From: Chryseobacterium turcicum
GTDB lineage: Bacteria; Bacteroidota; Bacteroidia; Flavobacteriales; Weeksellaceae
Assembly (NCBI RefSeq): GCF_021010565.1
Contig: NZ_JAJNAY010000001.1
Span: 2,894,001 to 2,958,000 of the forward strand
Direction: 5' to 3'
DNA: 64,000 nucleotides
Of the stretch, positions 1 to 8,206 are shown one piece after another; within the stretch, counting starts at the first letter, position 1, and every line of letters starts with the position of its first letter. Made by a program: the position numbers and the translations under genes. Below the pieces are notes generated by a model, which saw only the letters and a program-made list of their open reading frames with translations, had not been told where the DNA came from and ran no database searches.

Positions 1-30
1 AATCTGAAGTTAAATAAAAATTACAATTTT

Positions 31-63
31 CTCTCGCAGATTTTGCGGATTGAGCAGATTTAA
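31..63. repeat. Interspersed repeat, family A (partial copy)
   Basis: The core CTCGCAGATTTTGCGGATTG followed by AGCAGATTT recurs, with changes, near 26179, and in longer palindromic form at 6309-6401 and 25401-25508. This looks like a fragment of a dispersed intergenic repeat that lies just ahead of the first gene. Confidence 0.55.
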
Positions 64-163
64 ATACCTTAAAATGGATGAGTTTATCTGTAATAATTTA
101 AAAATAAATAGAAGAAATTGCTTTTCAGACTCATTTAAACTGGCTTCAAAATTTTAAATCAAG

Positions 164-171
164 TATCTTTG
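164..171 (+). promoter_or_regulatory. Candidate -7 element (TATCTTTG)
   Basis: The sequence matches the Bacteroidetes TAnnTTTG -7 consensus and lies 26 bases before the ATG at 197. A clear -33 TTG is not visible, so the call rests on the -7 match and its position. Confidence 0.5.
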
Positions 172-196
172 CAGACCAATTAAATCTTCTACTACT

Positions 197-916
197 ATGA
201 ATCTGTACAATCTCATTATTCAGGATAAAGAAGCCGTAACGCTTGATGAAGTTTATCTTGAACCACAAAATAAACAGCAATTTGTACAGCTCATTAAAGA
301 ACACACTTACAGTAAAGAACTTCAAGAATACGGACTTCCCATCAATAATAAAATACTTCTGGAAGGAAGTTCCGGTTGTGGAAAAACAATGACCGCAAAA
401 GCGATTGCCAATGCGTTGGGGAAGAGCATTATCATTCTTAATCTGAGCAATATTGTTTCCTCAAGAATTGGTGAAACTTCTCAGAATATCAAGATGATTT
501 TCGACAAAGCTGCAAGAGAAAGGTCGGTTCTGTTTCTGGACGAATTAGACCAAATCGGAAAAGCCCGCGGAAGCGACGATAAAGATGTTGGTGAAATGCG
601 AAGACTCGTTAATACTTTGATTCAACTGATTGATTATTATCCTGAAAATGCGCTTTTATTGTGCGCTACCAATCACGCTGAGATTATTGATACCGCTTTA
701 ATAAGACGTTTTCAATTAAAGATAAACTACAAAATGCCTTCTAAAGATTTTCTGGATGAATATTACGACCATCTTTTGTCTCAGTTTCCCGAAGAATTGA
801 GAAATATTGAAAGAAAATATGAGATTTCGTTCGCCGAAGCGAAGGATTATACTTTTACGGTGGTGAAAGGGAATTTGATTGAAAAGTTGGAAGCCAAAAA
901 TTCAATACTTCTATAA
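197..916 (+). CDS. AAA family ATPase, single domain
   Basis: A compact 239-residue AAA+ ATPase. Walker A is GSSGCGKT at residues 57-64. Walker B ends in LDELDQ with the acidic pair at residues 115-116. A sensor-1 segment (CATNH) and an arginine-rich segment (ALIRRF) follow near residues 158-172. Nothing substantial surrounds the ATPase core: there is no membrane segment, protease or DNA-binding domain, so the substrate cannot be told. The fold is the type that remodels or unfolds proteins in the cytoplasm. It stands alone, with its own -7 element 26 bases upstream and the cassette-like region downstream. The ATPase assignment is firm; the biological role is unknown. Confidence 0.85.
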   Translation: MNLYNLIIQDKEAVTLDEVYLEPQNKQQFVQLIKEHTYSKELQEYGLPINNKILLEGSSGCGKTMTAKAIANALGKSIIILNLSNIVSSRIGETSQNIKMIFDKAARERSVLFLDELDQIGKARGSDDKDVGEMRRLVNTLIQLIDYYPENALLLCATNHAEIIDTALIRRFQLKINYKMPSKDFLDEYYDHLLSQFPEELRNIERKYEISFAEAKDYTFTVVKGNLIEKLEAKNSILL

Positions 917-990
917 ATATTGAGATAAAGATTTTTCTTTCAATGTTGAATTAAAATTGTTTTGAACTAGATAATTATATTACTTTAGCG

Positions 991-1035
991 CAATTAGTTT
1001 CGATTGACGTAATGTGTGAAGCGAAACGTTAACAG
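991..1035 (+). repeat. attC-like palindromic site A (right half plus short hairpin)
   Basis: A short hairpin (GTTTCG at 997-1002, CGAAAC at 1022-1027) ends in CGTTAACAG at 1027-1035, followed by TAATTTTAAA. The same terminal block CGTTnnCAG-(T)-AATTnTAAA occurs at site B (1877 onward) and site C (2800 onward). Here it lies 18 bases before the HNH gene. It looks like the recombination-proximal end of an integron-type cassette, though no integrase gene is in the window. Confidence 0.45.
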
Positions 1036-1053
1036 TAATTTTAAAACAACAAC

Positions 1054-1749
1054 ATGAATATTGAAAATTTAGACGATTACGTAATTTCAAAAGTAATTTA
1101 TGCTTATTTGATAGAATCTAAAAGTCATAGGCAAATACAAAAAGAAATTTTAGGATTACCTGCTCCACAAAAAGGTGGTGGTTTTGTTACAATGGAAGTT
1201 TTACACCATTTTAATCTAAAAAAAGAAGCAAAAGGAATTCTAAGTGAGAACCTAAATCAATTAGATACTCTTAATGTTGAAGTTCAAGAAATTATCTGTG
1301 AATTTTTAAATATTCAAGCTGAAGCAGAAGCCTTAATCCAGAAAAAGCAAATAAACCCTAATAACAATAAAACAGAACGATTAACAACAGTAAAAGCTCG
1401 AGTTTATCAAGATGTTTTAAAGAAACATGTATCTGAAAACTATAATCATTGTTGTTCACTTTGTGAAAATGATCAACCTGAATTATTGGTAGCAAGTCAT
1501 ATAGTTCCATGGAAAAGTGATGAATCTAAAAGATTAGATTTAGATAATTGTATATTATTATGTAATTTTCATGATAAATTATTTGATAAAGGTTTTATAA
1601 CATTAACCGACGAATATTCGGTTTTAATTTCTGAAAAGCTAAGTGTTAATATTGCTAAACAAATTACTAATACAACTTTTCAAACTCCAAAATTTGAAAG
1701 CCCTAATAGTGAAAATCTAAAATTACATAGAGAAGAAATATTTAGATAA
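1054..1749 (+). CDS. HNH endonuclease domain protein
   Basis: A 231-residue protein. The C-terminal half carries an HNH nuclease core: a CSLC metal-binding type pair near residue 135, SHIVPW at about 148-153, then LDLDNCILLCNFHDKLFD. This arrangement is typical of the HNH_2-like family, cytoplasmic DNA-cutting nucleases often found in restriction or defence settings. The first 110 or so residues have no motif I recognise and may recognise DNA. Codon use is very AT-rich. The gene sits between two related palindromic sites; the downstream one begins 6 bases after the stop codon, which suggests it was carried as a cassette. No methylase partner is next to it. The nuclease domain is confident; whether it restricts DNA is inference. 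Confidence 0.8.
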   Translation: MNIENLDDYVISKVIYAYLIESKSHRQIQKEILGLPAPQKGGGFVTMEVLHHFNLKKEAKGILSENLNQLDTLNVEVQEIICEFLNIQAEAEALIQKKQINPNNNKTERLTTVKARVYQDVLKKHVSENYNHCCSLCENDQPELLVASHIVPWKSDESKRLDLDNCILLCNFHDKLFDKGFITLTDEYSVLISEKLSVNIAKQITNTTFQTPKFESPNSENLKLHREEIFR

Positions 1750-1755
1750 AAACGG

Positions 1756-1885
1756 CTGCTAACAAGGGTTTACGTCAGGCGAGCTGAAGTGTAAAATCGA
1801 AGTTTTATTTTTTCATTGAAGTTTACATTTATGAAGTTTCGTACTTCGAGTACCGCCTGAACGCAAAGTCCCCAACCGTTAGCAG
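1756..1885 (+). repeat. attC-like palindromic site B (complete, about 130 bp)
   Basis: The ends are CTGCTAAC (1756-1763) and GTTAGCAG (1878-1885), exact inverted repeats. Further in, TTTACGTCAGGCG on the left pairs imperfectly with CGCCTGAACGCAAA on the right, and the centre is an AT-rich loop. Size, end motifs and imperfect inner pairing resemble integron attC sites. The site begins 6 bases after the HNH stop codon, the same spacing as at sites C and D. Confidence 0.6.
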
Positions 1886-1911
1886 AAATTTTAAACATAC
1901 ACTCGTCACAA

Positions 1912-2706
1912 ATGAAATTTATTATATTTTTTCTTGGGATTTCTACCTTTTGCTTCTCGCAAAAAATAAGTTTTATTTACGAAACAAAATACAAACTGAA
2001 TTCAGAAAAACAAGATGATGTTTATTCCGAGAATATGATTTTGGATTTAAAAAATAATACTTCAATTTTTAGAGATTCACTAGACAAAAAATCAGATTCA
2101 ATAAGGTTGAATAAAGGAAACGGAAGGTATAAAATGGGTGTTGAAAACCAATTCTATGTCAAAAAAAATTTAGCTCAAAAAAGAATTGAAAAAATAATAA
2201 CCTATTTGGGAACAGATTATCTTCTTCCAGTTGAGGAAATATTAAATTGGAATATAACTTCGGAACAAAAACTCATTGGAAAATATAAATCTCAAAAAGC
2301 AGAAACAAATTACGGAGGAAGAAACTGGATTGCTTGGTTTACTACAGAATTACCTTTTGCAGATGGTCCCTATATTTTCAGTGGTTTACCTGGATTGATT
2401 ATTTCTATTCAAGATTTAAACAACGACTATTCATTTAATTTGATAGAAGTCAAGAAAAGCGGGAATATTTTTGACGCACGCACAAAAACAGTAAAAATTG
2501 ATTGGAAAAAATATGAAACACTTGCAAAGTCATATTTTAATGACCCCTATGATGTAAATTCAAAAATAAGAATGGGAAAAACAGTTACATTTACCGGCCC
2601 GAATGGTATTGCAATGGATATTTCTATAAAGAATAAAGAAATGCAAATTAATATTTTACAAGAAAATAATCCTATTGAATTAAATCATAAAATAAACTAC
2701 AAATAA
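1912..2706 (+). CDS. GLPGLI family secreted protein
   Basis: A 264-residue protein with an N-terminal signal peptide (hydrophobic residues 2-16, ending CFSQK). It contains the family signature FSGLPGLI in the second half, after a W-A-W-F-T segment. GLPGLI proteins are widespread, poorly understood secreted or periplasmic beta-rich proteins of Bacteroidetes, often linked to TonB-dependent systems; none is adjacent here. The sequence is strongly AT-rich and rich in lysine and asparagine. It lies between palindromic sites B and C, with 26 bases between site B and the ATG and 6 bases between its stop and site C. Family assignment is good; function is unknown. Confidence 0.85.
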   Translation: MKFIIFFLGISTFCFSQKISFIYETKYKLNSEKQDDVYSENMILDLKNNTSIFRDSLDKKSDSIRLNKGNGRYKMGVENQFYVKKNLAQKRIEKIITYLGTDYLLPVEEILNWNITSEQKLIGKYKSQKAETNYGGRNWIAWFTTELPFADGPYIFSGLPGLIISIQDLNNDYSFNLIEVKKSGNIFDARTKTVKIDWKKYETLAKSYFNDPYDVNSKIRMGKTVTFTGPNGIAMDISIKNKEMQINILQENNPIELNHKINYK

Positions 2707-2712
2707 AAATTT

Positions 2713-2813
2713 CTTCTAATGTTGTATTGGCAAAATGCGGAAGAAAAGGATAATTGAAAAAATTACCACATTTGACCTACACTTCTCCATTACTTTTTCC
2801 GTTCGCAGAAATT
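2713..2813 (+). repeat. attC-like palindromic site C (degenerate)
   Basis: The left end CTTCTAATG begins 6 bases after the GLPGLI stop and aligns over about 29 bases with the left half of site D, ending in CAAAATG. The right end CCGTTCGCAGAAATT (2799-2813) matches CCGTTAGCAGAAATT at site B. Inner pairing is weak, so this copy may be decayed. Confidence 0.45.
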
Positions 2814-2854
2814 CTAAAAAACATTCTGCTTTACAATTGAACCAACCTTAAAAT

Positions 2855-3334
2855 ATGATAATGCGAATATTAAAGTTTAAAATTTTATTTGTAATTCTAG
2901 CACTATATTTCATCTCGTGTGAACCTAAACTAACTGATAAAAATAAAATTTTTCACGCAGGACCAAATGAAAGTGGCTTTGGAGGAACTTTTTTTTCATT
3001 GTATAAAGACAATTATTACGAATTTTGTGATGGAGATTTTATGAATCATGGTTGTTATTCTGGAAAATATAAACTTAATGGAGATACTTTAACGTTAGAA
3101 GATTTAAAATTAAATGACAATGTAAAAAATAATCGATTTATTATTTATAGACTAAGTGAACAAGATAGTTTGTATTACAAAAATAAATATCCTAAAGCTT
3201 CAAACTGGAAAGAATCAAAAGAAAGTGATTCACTTCGCGGATTTCAAGGAGATATCTATGAATTAGATAAAAATAATGTTCCAAGAACAAACGTTAATTA
3301 TTGGTACGTAATTAGACTTGATAAATTAAAATAA
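2855..3334 (+). CDS. Putative lipoprotein, unknown function
   Basis: A 159-residue protein with a hydrophobic leader and a lipobox-like end (YFISC, cysteine about residue 22), so probably an exported lipoprotein. The mature part contains G-rich and aromatic segments and a stretch (YSGKYKLNGDTLTLEDL) of the kind found in small beta-barrel lipoproteins of Bacteroidetes. No catalytic motif is visible. An alternative start two codons later (ATG at 2861) gives the same product. The gene lies between attC-like sites C and D, and its stop is 6 bases before site D. Function is not recognised. Confidence 0.7.
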   Translation: MIMRILKFKILFVILALYFISCEPKLTDKNKIFHAGPNESGFGGTFFSLYKDNYYEFCDGDFMNHGCYSGKYKLNGDTLTLEDLKLNDNVKNNRFIIYRLSEQDSLYYKNKYPKASNWKESKESDSLRGFQGDIYELDKNNVPRTNVNYWYVIRLDKLK

Positions 3335-3340
3335 GGATTT

Positions 3341-3367
3341 CTGCTAACATAGGTTTTACAAAATGAA
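3341..3367 (+). repeat. attC-like site D (left half only)
   Basis: CTGCTAAC at 3341-3348, exactly as at site B, is followed by ATAGGTTTTACAAAATG, which aligns with the left half of site C. No matching right half follows; instead the next gene starts inside the site (ATG at 3363). It looks like a truncated site that closes the array. Confidence 0.45.
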
Positions 3368-3734
3368 AAAAATCTATCTATTCTCGCTTTTGACAATAGT
3401 ATTTTCCTGTACCGAAAAGTATACCGGAGAAGTCAGCTTTAAATCTTGCAAAATCAAATATGATGTCGTAGATGAGAAAGAAGAAAAACGCATCTATGGT
3501 CAGAATATGGTTGGTAATCAATGGAGATTAGAATCTGCAAAACAAGAATTAGCGCTTTGCCTTTGTGAGAAATATTTACAGAAACCTAATCCGGAAATAA
3601 AAGACAAAATTTTAGAAATCTATATTGATGATTTGGAATACTATCGTAGAGAGAAAAGTTTTAAACCCGTTAATTTCGATTCAATCCTAGAAAATAGAAA
3701 GGTAGTTTTTGATTATAGAATCCTTGTAGACTAA
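3363..3734 (+). CDS. Small putative lipoprotein, unknown function
   Basis: A 123-residue protein with a short leader (residues 1-15) ending in a lipobox-like VFSC, so probably lipid-anchored. Three further cysteines occur in the first 75 residues (SCK, LCLC), unusual for such a small secreted protein and possibly disulfide-forming. The rest is charged and rich in lysine and glutamate. The start codon lies inside the truncated palindromic site D. No family is recognised. Confidence 0.65.
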   Translation: MKKIYLFSLLTIVFSCTEKYTGEVSFKSCKIKYDVVDEKEEKRIYGQNMVGNQWRLESAKQELALCLCEKYLQKPNPEIKDKILEIYIDDLEYYRREKSFKPVNFDSILENRKVVFDYRILVD

Positions 3735-3928
3735 AGTAAATTTTTAAAGGTATCTCGTAGTATCTAAATTTAAGAATCATTTTTCAATTCTTTATTGATA
3801 AAAAACCTCACTTTAATCCTAATTATTCATCCACTTCATTGGAAAAAATATCTTTAATTAGACAGATGTAAAATATGATTGCACCATTACTCTAAATCAT
3901 TTATATTTACTTCCTATTAAAAATCACA

Positions 3929-4957
3929 ATGATAGAGCCCAACCAGTTTCTTTTTTTCTTTAGTGCTTTAGGAGCTTTCAACGGTATTTTGCTTTCTATT
4001 TACTTCGCAGTTAATGCCAATAAGAAAGTTTTTACAAATTACTATTTGTCTTTTCTGTTACTGGTTTTGAGCATTCGGATTATAAAGTCTGTATTCTTCT
4101 ATTTTAATCCGCAATTGGCTAATATTTTTATTCAAATCGGGCTTTCTGCATGTATATTAATTGGCCCTTTTCTTTATTTGTATCTAAAATCTTATTCTGA
4201 AAATACAAAACAGAACTGGCAAATACACGTGATTCCTTACGTGGTAGTGCTTTCCATTGTAGGTTATTTTTATCCTTATGTAGAACATCGCCCAATTTGG
4301 AGCCAATGGATTGTGAGTGCAATTTGTGCGCAATGGTTTATTTACATGATTTTCTCAGTTAAAAGTGTAAAACCCATTTTCCATAAATTAAAAACTAAAG
4401 AAAACCTTCTGAAAATAGACATCTGGGTATTGAGTATTTTTATCGGTGTAGCATTGATATGGCTGGCTTACACCACTTCCGCTTACACCTCTTATATTGC
4501 CGGATCTTTGTCATTTACCTTTATTTTATACATCATTGTTTTGCTTCTGGTTTTCAGAAAAAGCGATGAACCCGAATTTTCTCCGGAAAAAGAGAAGTAT
4601 AAAAACAAAATTGACGAATCGATGTTGGTTTTAATTGATAAAAAACTAGATATCATTATTGAAAAAGAATTATTTCTCAATCCCAATTTCACCTTAGAAG
4701 AAGCGGCAAAAGAACTGAAACTAAGTAAGCATTTATTATCTCAATATATCAATGAAAATTTAGGCAAATCTTTCTCTACGCTTATCAAAGAATATCGTGT
4801 AAACAGAGCCAAACAACTTTTGGAAACCGAAAACAATTACACCATCGAAAGTTTAGGTTACGAAAGCGGATTCAATTCTAAATCAAGTTTTTTCACAGCA
4901 TTCAAAAAAATAACTGGTGTTACGCCTGCAGAGTACCAAAAAGCATATTCTAAGTAA
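3929..4957 (+). CDS. AraC family regulator with N-terminal membrane domain
   Basis: A 342-residue protein. The first 210 or so residues contain about six to seven hydrophobic helices, and the last 100 residues form an AraC/XylS DNA-binding domain with two helix-turn-helix units (AAKELKLSKHLLSQYINENL and the ESLGYESGFNSKSSFF region). This membrane-plus-AraC layout is common in Flavobacteriia and suggests a one-component sensor acting from the inner membrane. Two secreted-protein genes follow on the same strand; the first is 106 bases downstream with its own candidate promoter, so it may be a target. The signal sensed is unknown. Confidence 0.85.
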   Translation: MIEPNQFLFFFSALGAFNGILLSIYFAVNANKKVFTNYYLSFLLLVLSIRIIKSVFFYFNPQLANIFIQIGLSACILIGPFLYLYLKSYSENTKQNWQIHVIPYVVVLSIVGYFYPYVEHRPIWSQWIVSAICAQWFIYMIFSVKSVKPIFHKLKTKENLLKIDIWVLSIFIGVALIWLAYTTSAYTSYIAGSLSFTFILYIIVLLLVFRKSDEPEFSPEKEKYKNKIDESMLVLIDKKLDIIIEKELFLNPNFTLEEAAKELKLSKHLLSQYINENLGKSFSTLIKEYRVNRAKQLLETENNYTIESLGYESGFNSKSSFFTAFKKITGVTPAEYQKAYSK

Positions 4958-5000
4958 GTTCTATTTTATAAATTCATACTTCTAAATTATAAACGAAAGC

Positions 5001-5029
5001 TTTTGAAAGGGCTATAATCCTCACTTTTG
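5001..5029 (+). promoter_or_regulatory. Candidate promoter for the 5064 gene
   Basis: TTTTG at 5001-5005 and CACTTTTG at 5022-5029 resemble the Bacteroidetes -33 (TTG) and -7 (TAnnTTTG) elements at suitable spacing. The -7 element has one mismatch. It sits about 35 bases before the ATG. Confidence 0.4.
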
Positions 5030-5063
5030 TTCTCATTATTTAACAAATTAAATTTTATTAAAA

Positions 5064-5525
5064 ATGAGAAAATTATTTCTATTCATCGGATTATGCTTTA
5101 CCTTTTTGAATGTAACTGCTCAGACAGAAGACCCACAAAGTGACTTCAATTTAATTCAAAAAACCATAAATCTTTACATCGACGGGCAGTCAGTCAACGA
5201 TACAGTTAAGGTAGGAAAGTCTTTCGACGACTCCTGGCAAATCAAAGTCTTCCGAGACAATAAAGTCAATGTAATTTCTAAAAAACAATACCTCACAGGC
5301 TGGAAAAAAGCAACCAAAAGCGACAATTGGTTTGGTAGAATCGTATCTATTGATATCACCAACAATATTGCCGTATCAAAAATTGAAATAAGCACACCTA
5401 CCCTTTTATTTACAGACTATTTTAATCTTTTAAAAACCGATAAAGGCTGGCTTATCGTAGACAAAATTTCAACAAGAACTCCACATAAAACTGCAGAAGC
5501 TCCTGCCAATAAACCAAAACAATAA
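5064..5525 (+). CDS. Secreted NTF2-like (lumazine-binding type) protein
   Basis: A 153-residue protein with a clear signal peptide (residues 1-19, ending VTAQ). The mature part has the pattern of the putative lumazine-binding NTF2-like family: an early helix (IQKTINLYIDG), then alternating strands ending in LLKTDKGWLIVDKIS. These cone-shaped domains bind small ligands or assist enzymes, and the family often lacks a proven substrate. Its stop is 10 bases before the next gene, a secreted DJ-1/PfpI-like protein, so the two are probably co-transcribed. Fold assignment is moderately secure; ligand unknown. Confidence 0.7.
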   Translation: MRKLFLFIGLCFTFLNVTAQTEDPQSDFNLIQKTINLYIDGQSVNDTVKVGKSFDDSWQIKVFRDNKVNVISKKQYLTGWKKATKSDNWFGRIVSIDITNNIAVSKIEISTPTLLFTDYFNLLKTDKGWLIVDKISTRTPHKTAEAPANKPKQ

Positions 5526-5535
5526 TCGATTAAAA

Positions 5536-6276
5536 ATGAAAAAACTACTCATTGTATGGTTGGTTGTTCTAAGCACAATAAATCTGTTGGCACAAAAGAA
5601 GATTCTTTTTGTTACTTCCAATCAGCATTTCTATGGCAATACGAACATCAATACTTCTAATCATTTTGAAGAAATCACCATTCCTTATGATATATTTACA
5701 AAAGCAGGATTTGTGGTTGATTTTATAAGCCCAAAAGGTGGCGCTATTCCGTTGGGATATATCAATACATCAGACAGTATTCAGAAAAAACATTTGTATG
5801 ATAATGTATACATGAACCAACTGAAATACACAAAGAAACCCTCAGAAATTAATCCCGATAACTATGCTGCGATATTTTACGGTGGTGGTGGCGCCGCAAT
5901 GTATGGCGTACCGGAAGATATTACCATCCAAAAACTGGCAAAAAACATTTACATCAAAAAAGGGATTATTGCAACCATCTGTCATGGTACTGCAGGAATT
6001 GCTTATCTGAAAGACGACAACGGAAAATCACTTTATGCTGGAAAAAAAATAACCGGCTATCCCGACTATTTTGAAAATAAAGAAATGGATTATTACAAAG
6101 CCTTCCCTTTCTCTATGGATAAAGCCATCAAAAATAATGAGGGCAACTTTGTTTATTCTGAAAATCGGGGCGATGGATTTTATGTCGTAGATGGAAGGTT
6201 TGTGACCGGACAAGACCCAAGTTCTTCAGCAAAAGTAGCTCATGAAATAGTTTCTATGTTGAAGAAAAATTTATAA
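5536..6276 (+). CDS. Secreted type 1 glutamine amidotransferase-like (DJ-1/PfpI) protein
   Basis: A 246-residue protein with a signal peptide (about residues 1-19, LLAQ). The fold is DJ-1/PfpI: a nucleophile elbow CHGTAG with Cys149-His150, a preceding glycine-rich loop (YGGGGAAMYGVPED), and a C-terminal VTGQDPSSS segment as in the Hsp31-type branch. Members act as chaperones, glyoxalase/deglycase enzymes or amidotransferase-like hydrolases; the exact activity cannot be read here. Export to the periplasm is unusual for the classic DJ-1 branch but common in this Bacteroidetes branch. It is likely in an operon with the NTF2-like gene 10 bases upstream. Confidence 0.8.
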   Translation: MKKLLIVWLVVLSTINLLAQKKILFVTSNQHFYGNTNINTSNHFEEITIPYDIFTKAGFVVDFISPKGGAIPLGYINTSDSIQKKHLYDNVYMNQLKYTKKPSEINPDNYAAIFYGGGGAAMYGVPEDITIQKLAKNIYIKKGIIATICHGTAGIAYLKDDNGKSLYAGKKITGYPDYFENKEMDYYKAFPFSMDKAIKNNEGNFVYSENRGDGFYVVDGRFVTGQDPSSSAKVAHEIVSMLKKNL

Positions 6277-6308
6277 AAGCAACAACAAATGACTCTATAT
6301 TATAAGAA

Positions 6309-6401
6309 TGTTTAAATTTAGATGAAAATAATTTATCTCGCAGATTTTGCTGATTTCTTTCTTTTTAATCTGCTAAATCTGTATAATCTGCGAGAATTAC
6401 T
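6309..6401. repeat. Interspersed palindromic repeat, family A
   Basis: An imperfect inverted repeat: CTCGCAGATTTTGCTGATTT pairs with AATCTGCTAAATCTG...AATCTGCGAG. An inverted copy, similar for about 100 bases including the flank GATGAAAATAATTTATCTCG, lies at 25401-25508. It starts about 30 bases after the preceding gene. It may act as a transcript end, but it looks like a mobile REP-type repeat. Confidence 0.7.
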
Positions 6402-6478
6402 CTAAAGACAGATTCTAAAACGATTTAATCGCTTCGTCCGTTCGAGTGTTTTTCTGCAACGAAGTGGAAGAAAAATGT

Positions 6479-6571
6479 ATCGAGAACCCGTGAGCTGAAG
6501 TACAAAGTTTATCTTCTCATCAACAACTTCTCGATATGATTTTTTTCAAAAATCTACTCGAAGTGACGGGG
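6479..6571. repeat. Interspersed repeat, family B, copy 1
   Basis: The block starting ATCGAGAACC and ending TCTACTCGAAGTGACGGG recurs in the same orientation at 8207-8300 with a few differences. The pair brackets the serine hydrolase gene. The inner TCGAGAA...TTCTCGA segments are palindromic. Confidence 0.7.
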
Positions 6572-6711
6572 CGTACAAACTACTTTCTTAATTGAGAATT
6601 ATTTATTTTTAACGAAAAAATTGTTTAAACTTTTTATTAAACCACAAAAGACACAAAAGATTTTGTGCATATCCGTCTTTAAGCATAACGCTAAAATTAG
6701 CAGTCGTTTTG

Positions 6712-6830
6712 TCATTCCGCAGGAATCTCAACACATTGAAAATTAATCAGTTTAGATTCCTACGGAATGACAAACAAGCTGTTAAAAATTAAGTTATTAT
6801 TAATTACGGACATCCATAAAAGATTTAGAT
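6712..6830. repeat. Interspersed palindromic repeat, family C, and repeat-rich spacer
   Basis: GTCATTCCGCAGGAATCT pairs with AGATTCCTACGGAATGAC. The right part, with TTAAAAATTAAG and ACGGACATCCATAA, recurs at 27736-27890. The rest of the 6277-7074 spacer holds a further repeat type (ACCACAAAAGACACAAAAG near 6640 and TTTTGTCTCTTTTGCGGTTAAA near 6945) and no supportable gene. Confidence 0.6.
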
Positions 6831-6997
6831 ATTTCTATTAAAAGCTTATTTCTAAAATGAAAAAGAACACATAAGTTTTCAAAAATCTTAGATTTTTATT
6901 CTTTGGAGAGCTTTGAATATCTAAATAATATACACTTCAAATTTCTTTTGTCTCTTTTGCGGTTAAACAAAAATTAGCTTAAACAGATTTGAAATTA

Positions 6998-7005
6998 TAT
7001 TTTTG
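6998..7005 (+). promoter_or_regulatory. Candidate -7 element (TATTTTTG)
   Basis: Matches TAnnTTTG and lies 69 bases before the serine hydrolase ATG. No clear -33 TTG is visible. AT-rich DNA gives such matches by chance, so this is tentative. Confidence 0.35.
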
Positions 7006-7074
7006 ATTGTTGCATTACATAAAACCAAATATAAGTGCTATCTAACCATTTAATCAAATAATTAAACTATATCC

Positions 7075-8127
7075 ATGAAATATTTAAGCGCTATTTTATT
7101 TTTTGCCTTGCTTGGGTGTAAAAGTGTTCAGCAAATCGATAAACAAAATGTTGAAAATGCGATTACAAAAAATGCTCAACAGCTATTAGAAGACAAAAGA
7201 TTTCATTCTGTTTCTGTTGCAGTCTTTAAAAATGGTGAATCCACAATAAAGCATTTCGGAGAATTAACTATTGGAAAAGGAAACAAACCCAATGATTCTA
7301 CACTTTATGAACTGGCTTCTGTAACGAAAACTTTTACAGGTTATATAGCCGCTAAAGCGGTACTTGATAAAAAAGTAAATTTAGATGATGATATTAGAAT
7401 TTATCTTGACGAAGCTTATCCCAATTTAGAATTTAAAGGAGAACCAATAAGAATTAAACATCTCATCACCCATACGGGTGGATTCCCTAACTTCCCTATA
7501 AAAAGCGAAAATAAAGAGGCTTTTTTTGAAGGATTGAAATTAATTAAAATTGAAACAAAACCTGGCGAAAAATATTACTATTCAAACACAGCTCCCGAGG
7601 TAACAGCATATATACTTGAAAAAGTGTATCAAAAACCTTTTGAAGAATTGGTCACTGAATTTGTTTTGAAGCCAAATAAAATGAACCAAACTAAGTTTAC
7701 ACTTAATGAAAATGATAAAACAAGATTGGTAAAAGGCTATAACGATAAAAACGAGTTAATGCCTAACTTCAATAGAACTTTATGGGGCGGAATTTCAGGT
7801 CTGCACTCTACAACTACCGATTTAGTAAAATATATGAAATTGCAACTTGATACATCAAATCTTATTGTAAACGAATCTCATAAAAGATTATATAAAGAAG
7901 GTTCTGATTTTTGGGAAGGCTATCATTGGTATATCATAGAAAATGATGATAAATTGATTTATAGACATCATGGAGGTATATACGGAATGCAGAATTGGTT
8001 TGTCATTTATCCCAAACAAAACATAGGAATATCTATACTGACAAACACCAGCTTTAACGAAACGGGAGAAATTTTAGAAAAAGTTGTTGACAAGCTGTAT
8101 AATGACATCAATGTAAATAAAAAATAA
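7075..8127 (+). CDS. Serine hydrolase, beta-lactamase family (class C-like), lipoprotein
   Basis: A 350-residue protein with a leader ending in a lipobox (LLGC, cysteine 15), so probably a lipid-anchored envelope enzyme. The catalytic motifs of the beta-lactamase/D-aminopeptidase family are present: SVTK (nucleophile Ser82, Lys85), Y-S-N around residues 169-171, and HHGG at 298-301 in place of KTG. Such proteins include esterases, D-amino acid peptidases and peptidoglycan-related hydrolases; true beta-lactamase activity is not implied. It is monocistronic between two long spacers and flanked by two direct copies of repeat B. Confidence 0.85.
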   Translation: MKYLSAILFFALLGCKSVQQIDKQNVENAITKNAQQLLEDKRFHSVSVAVFKNGESTIKHFGELTIGKGNKPNDSTLYELASVTKTFTGYIAAKAVLDKKVNLDDDIRIYLDEAYPNLEFKGEPIRIKHLITHTGGFPNFPIKSENKEAFFEGLKLIKIETKPGEKYYYSNTAPEVTAYILEKVYQKPFEELVTEFVLKPNKMNQTKFTLNENDKTRLVKGYNDKNELMPNFNRTLWGGISGLHSTTTDLVKYMKLQLDTSNLIVNESHKRLYKEGSDFWEGYHWYIIENDDKLIYRHHGGIYGMQNWFVIYPKQNIGISILTNTSFNETGEILEKVVDKLYNDINVNKK

Positions 8128-8206
8128 ACAACATGTAATAGCATATTTGTAGTACATAAGATTATAAACTATTTAGTCTTTTCCAAGATAAAACAAAGGG
8201 GAATAT

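Noticed and set aside
7075..8127. Serine hydrolase as an antibiotic-resistance beta-lactamase
   Set aside because: Motifs match the broad family, but HHGG replaces the KTG of true class C enzymes and no AmpC-type context exists.
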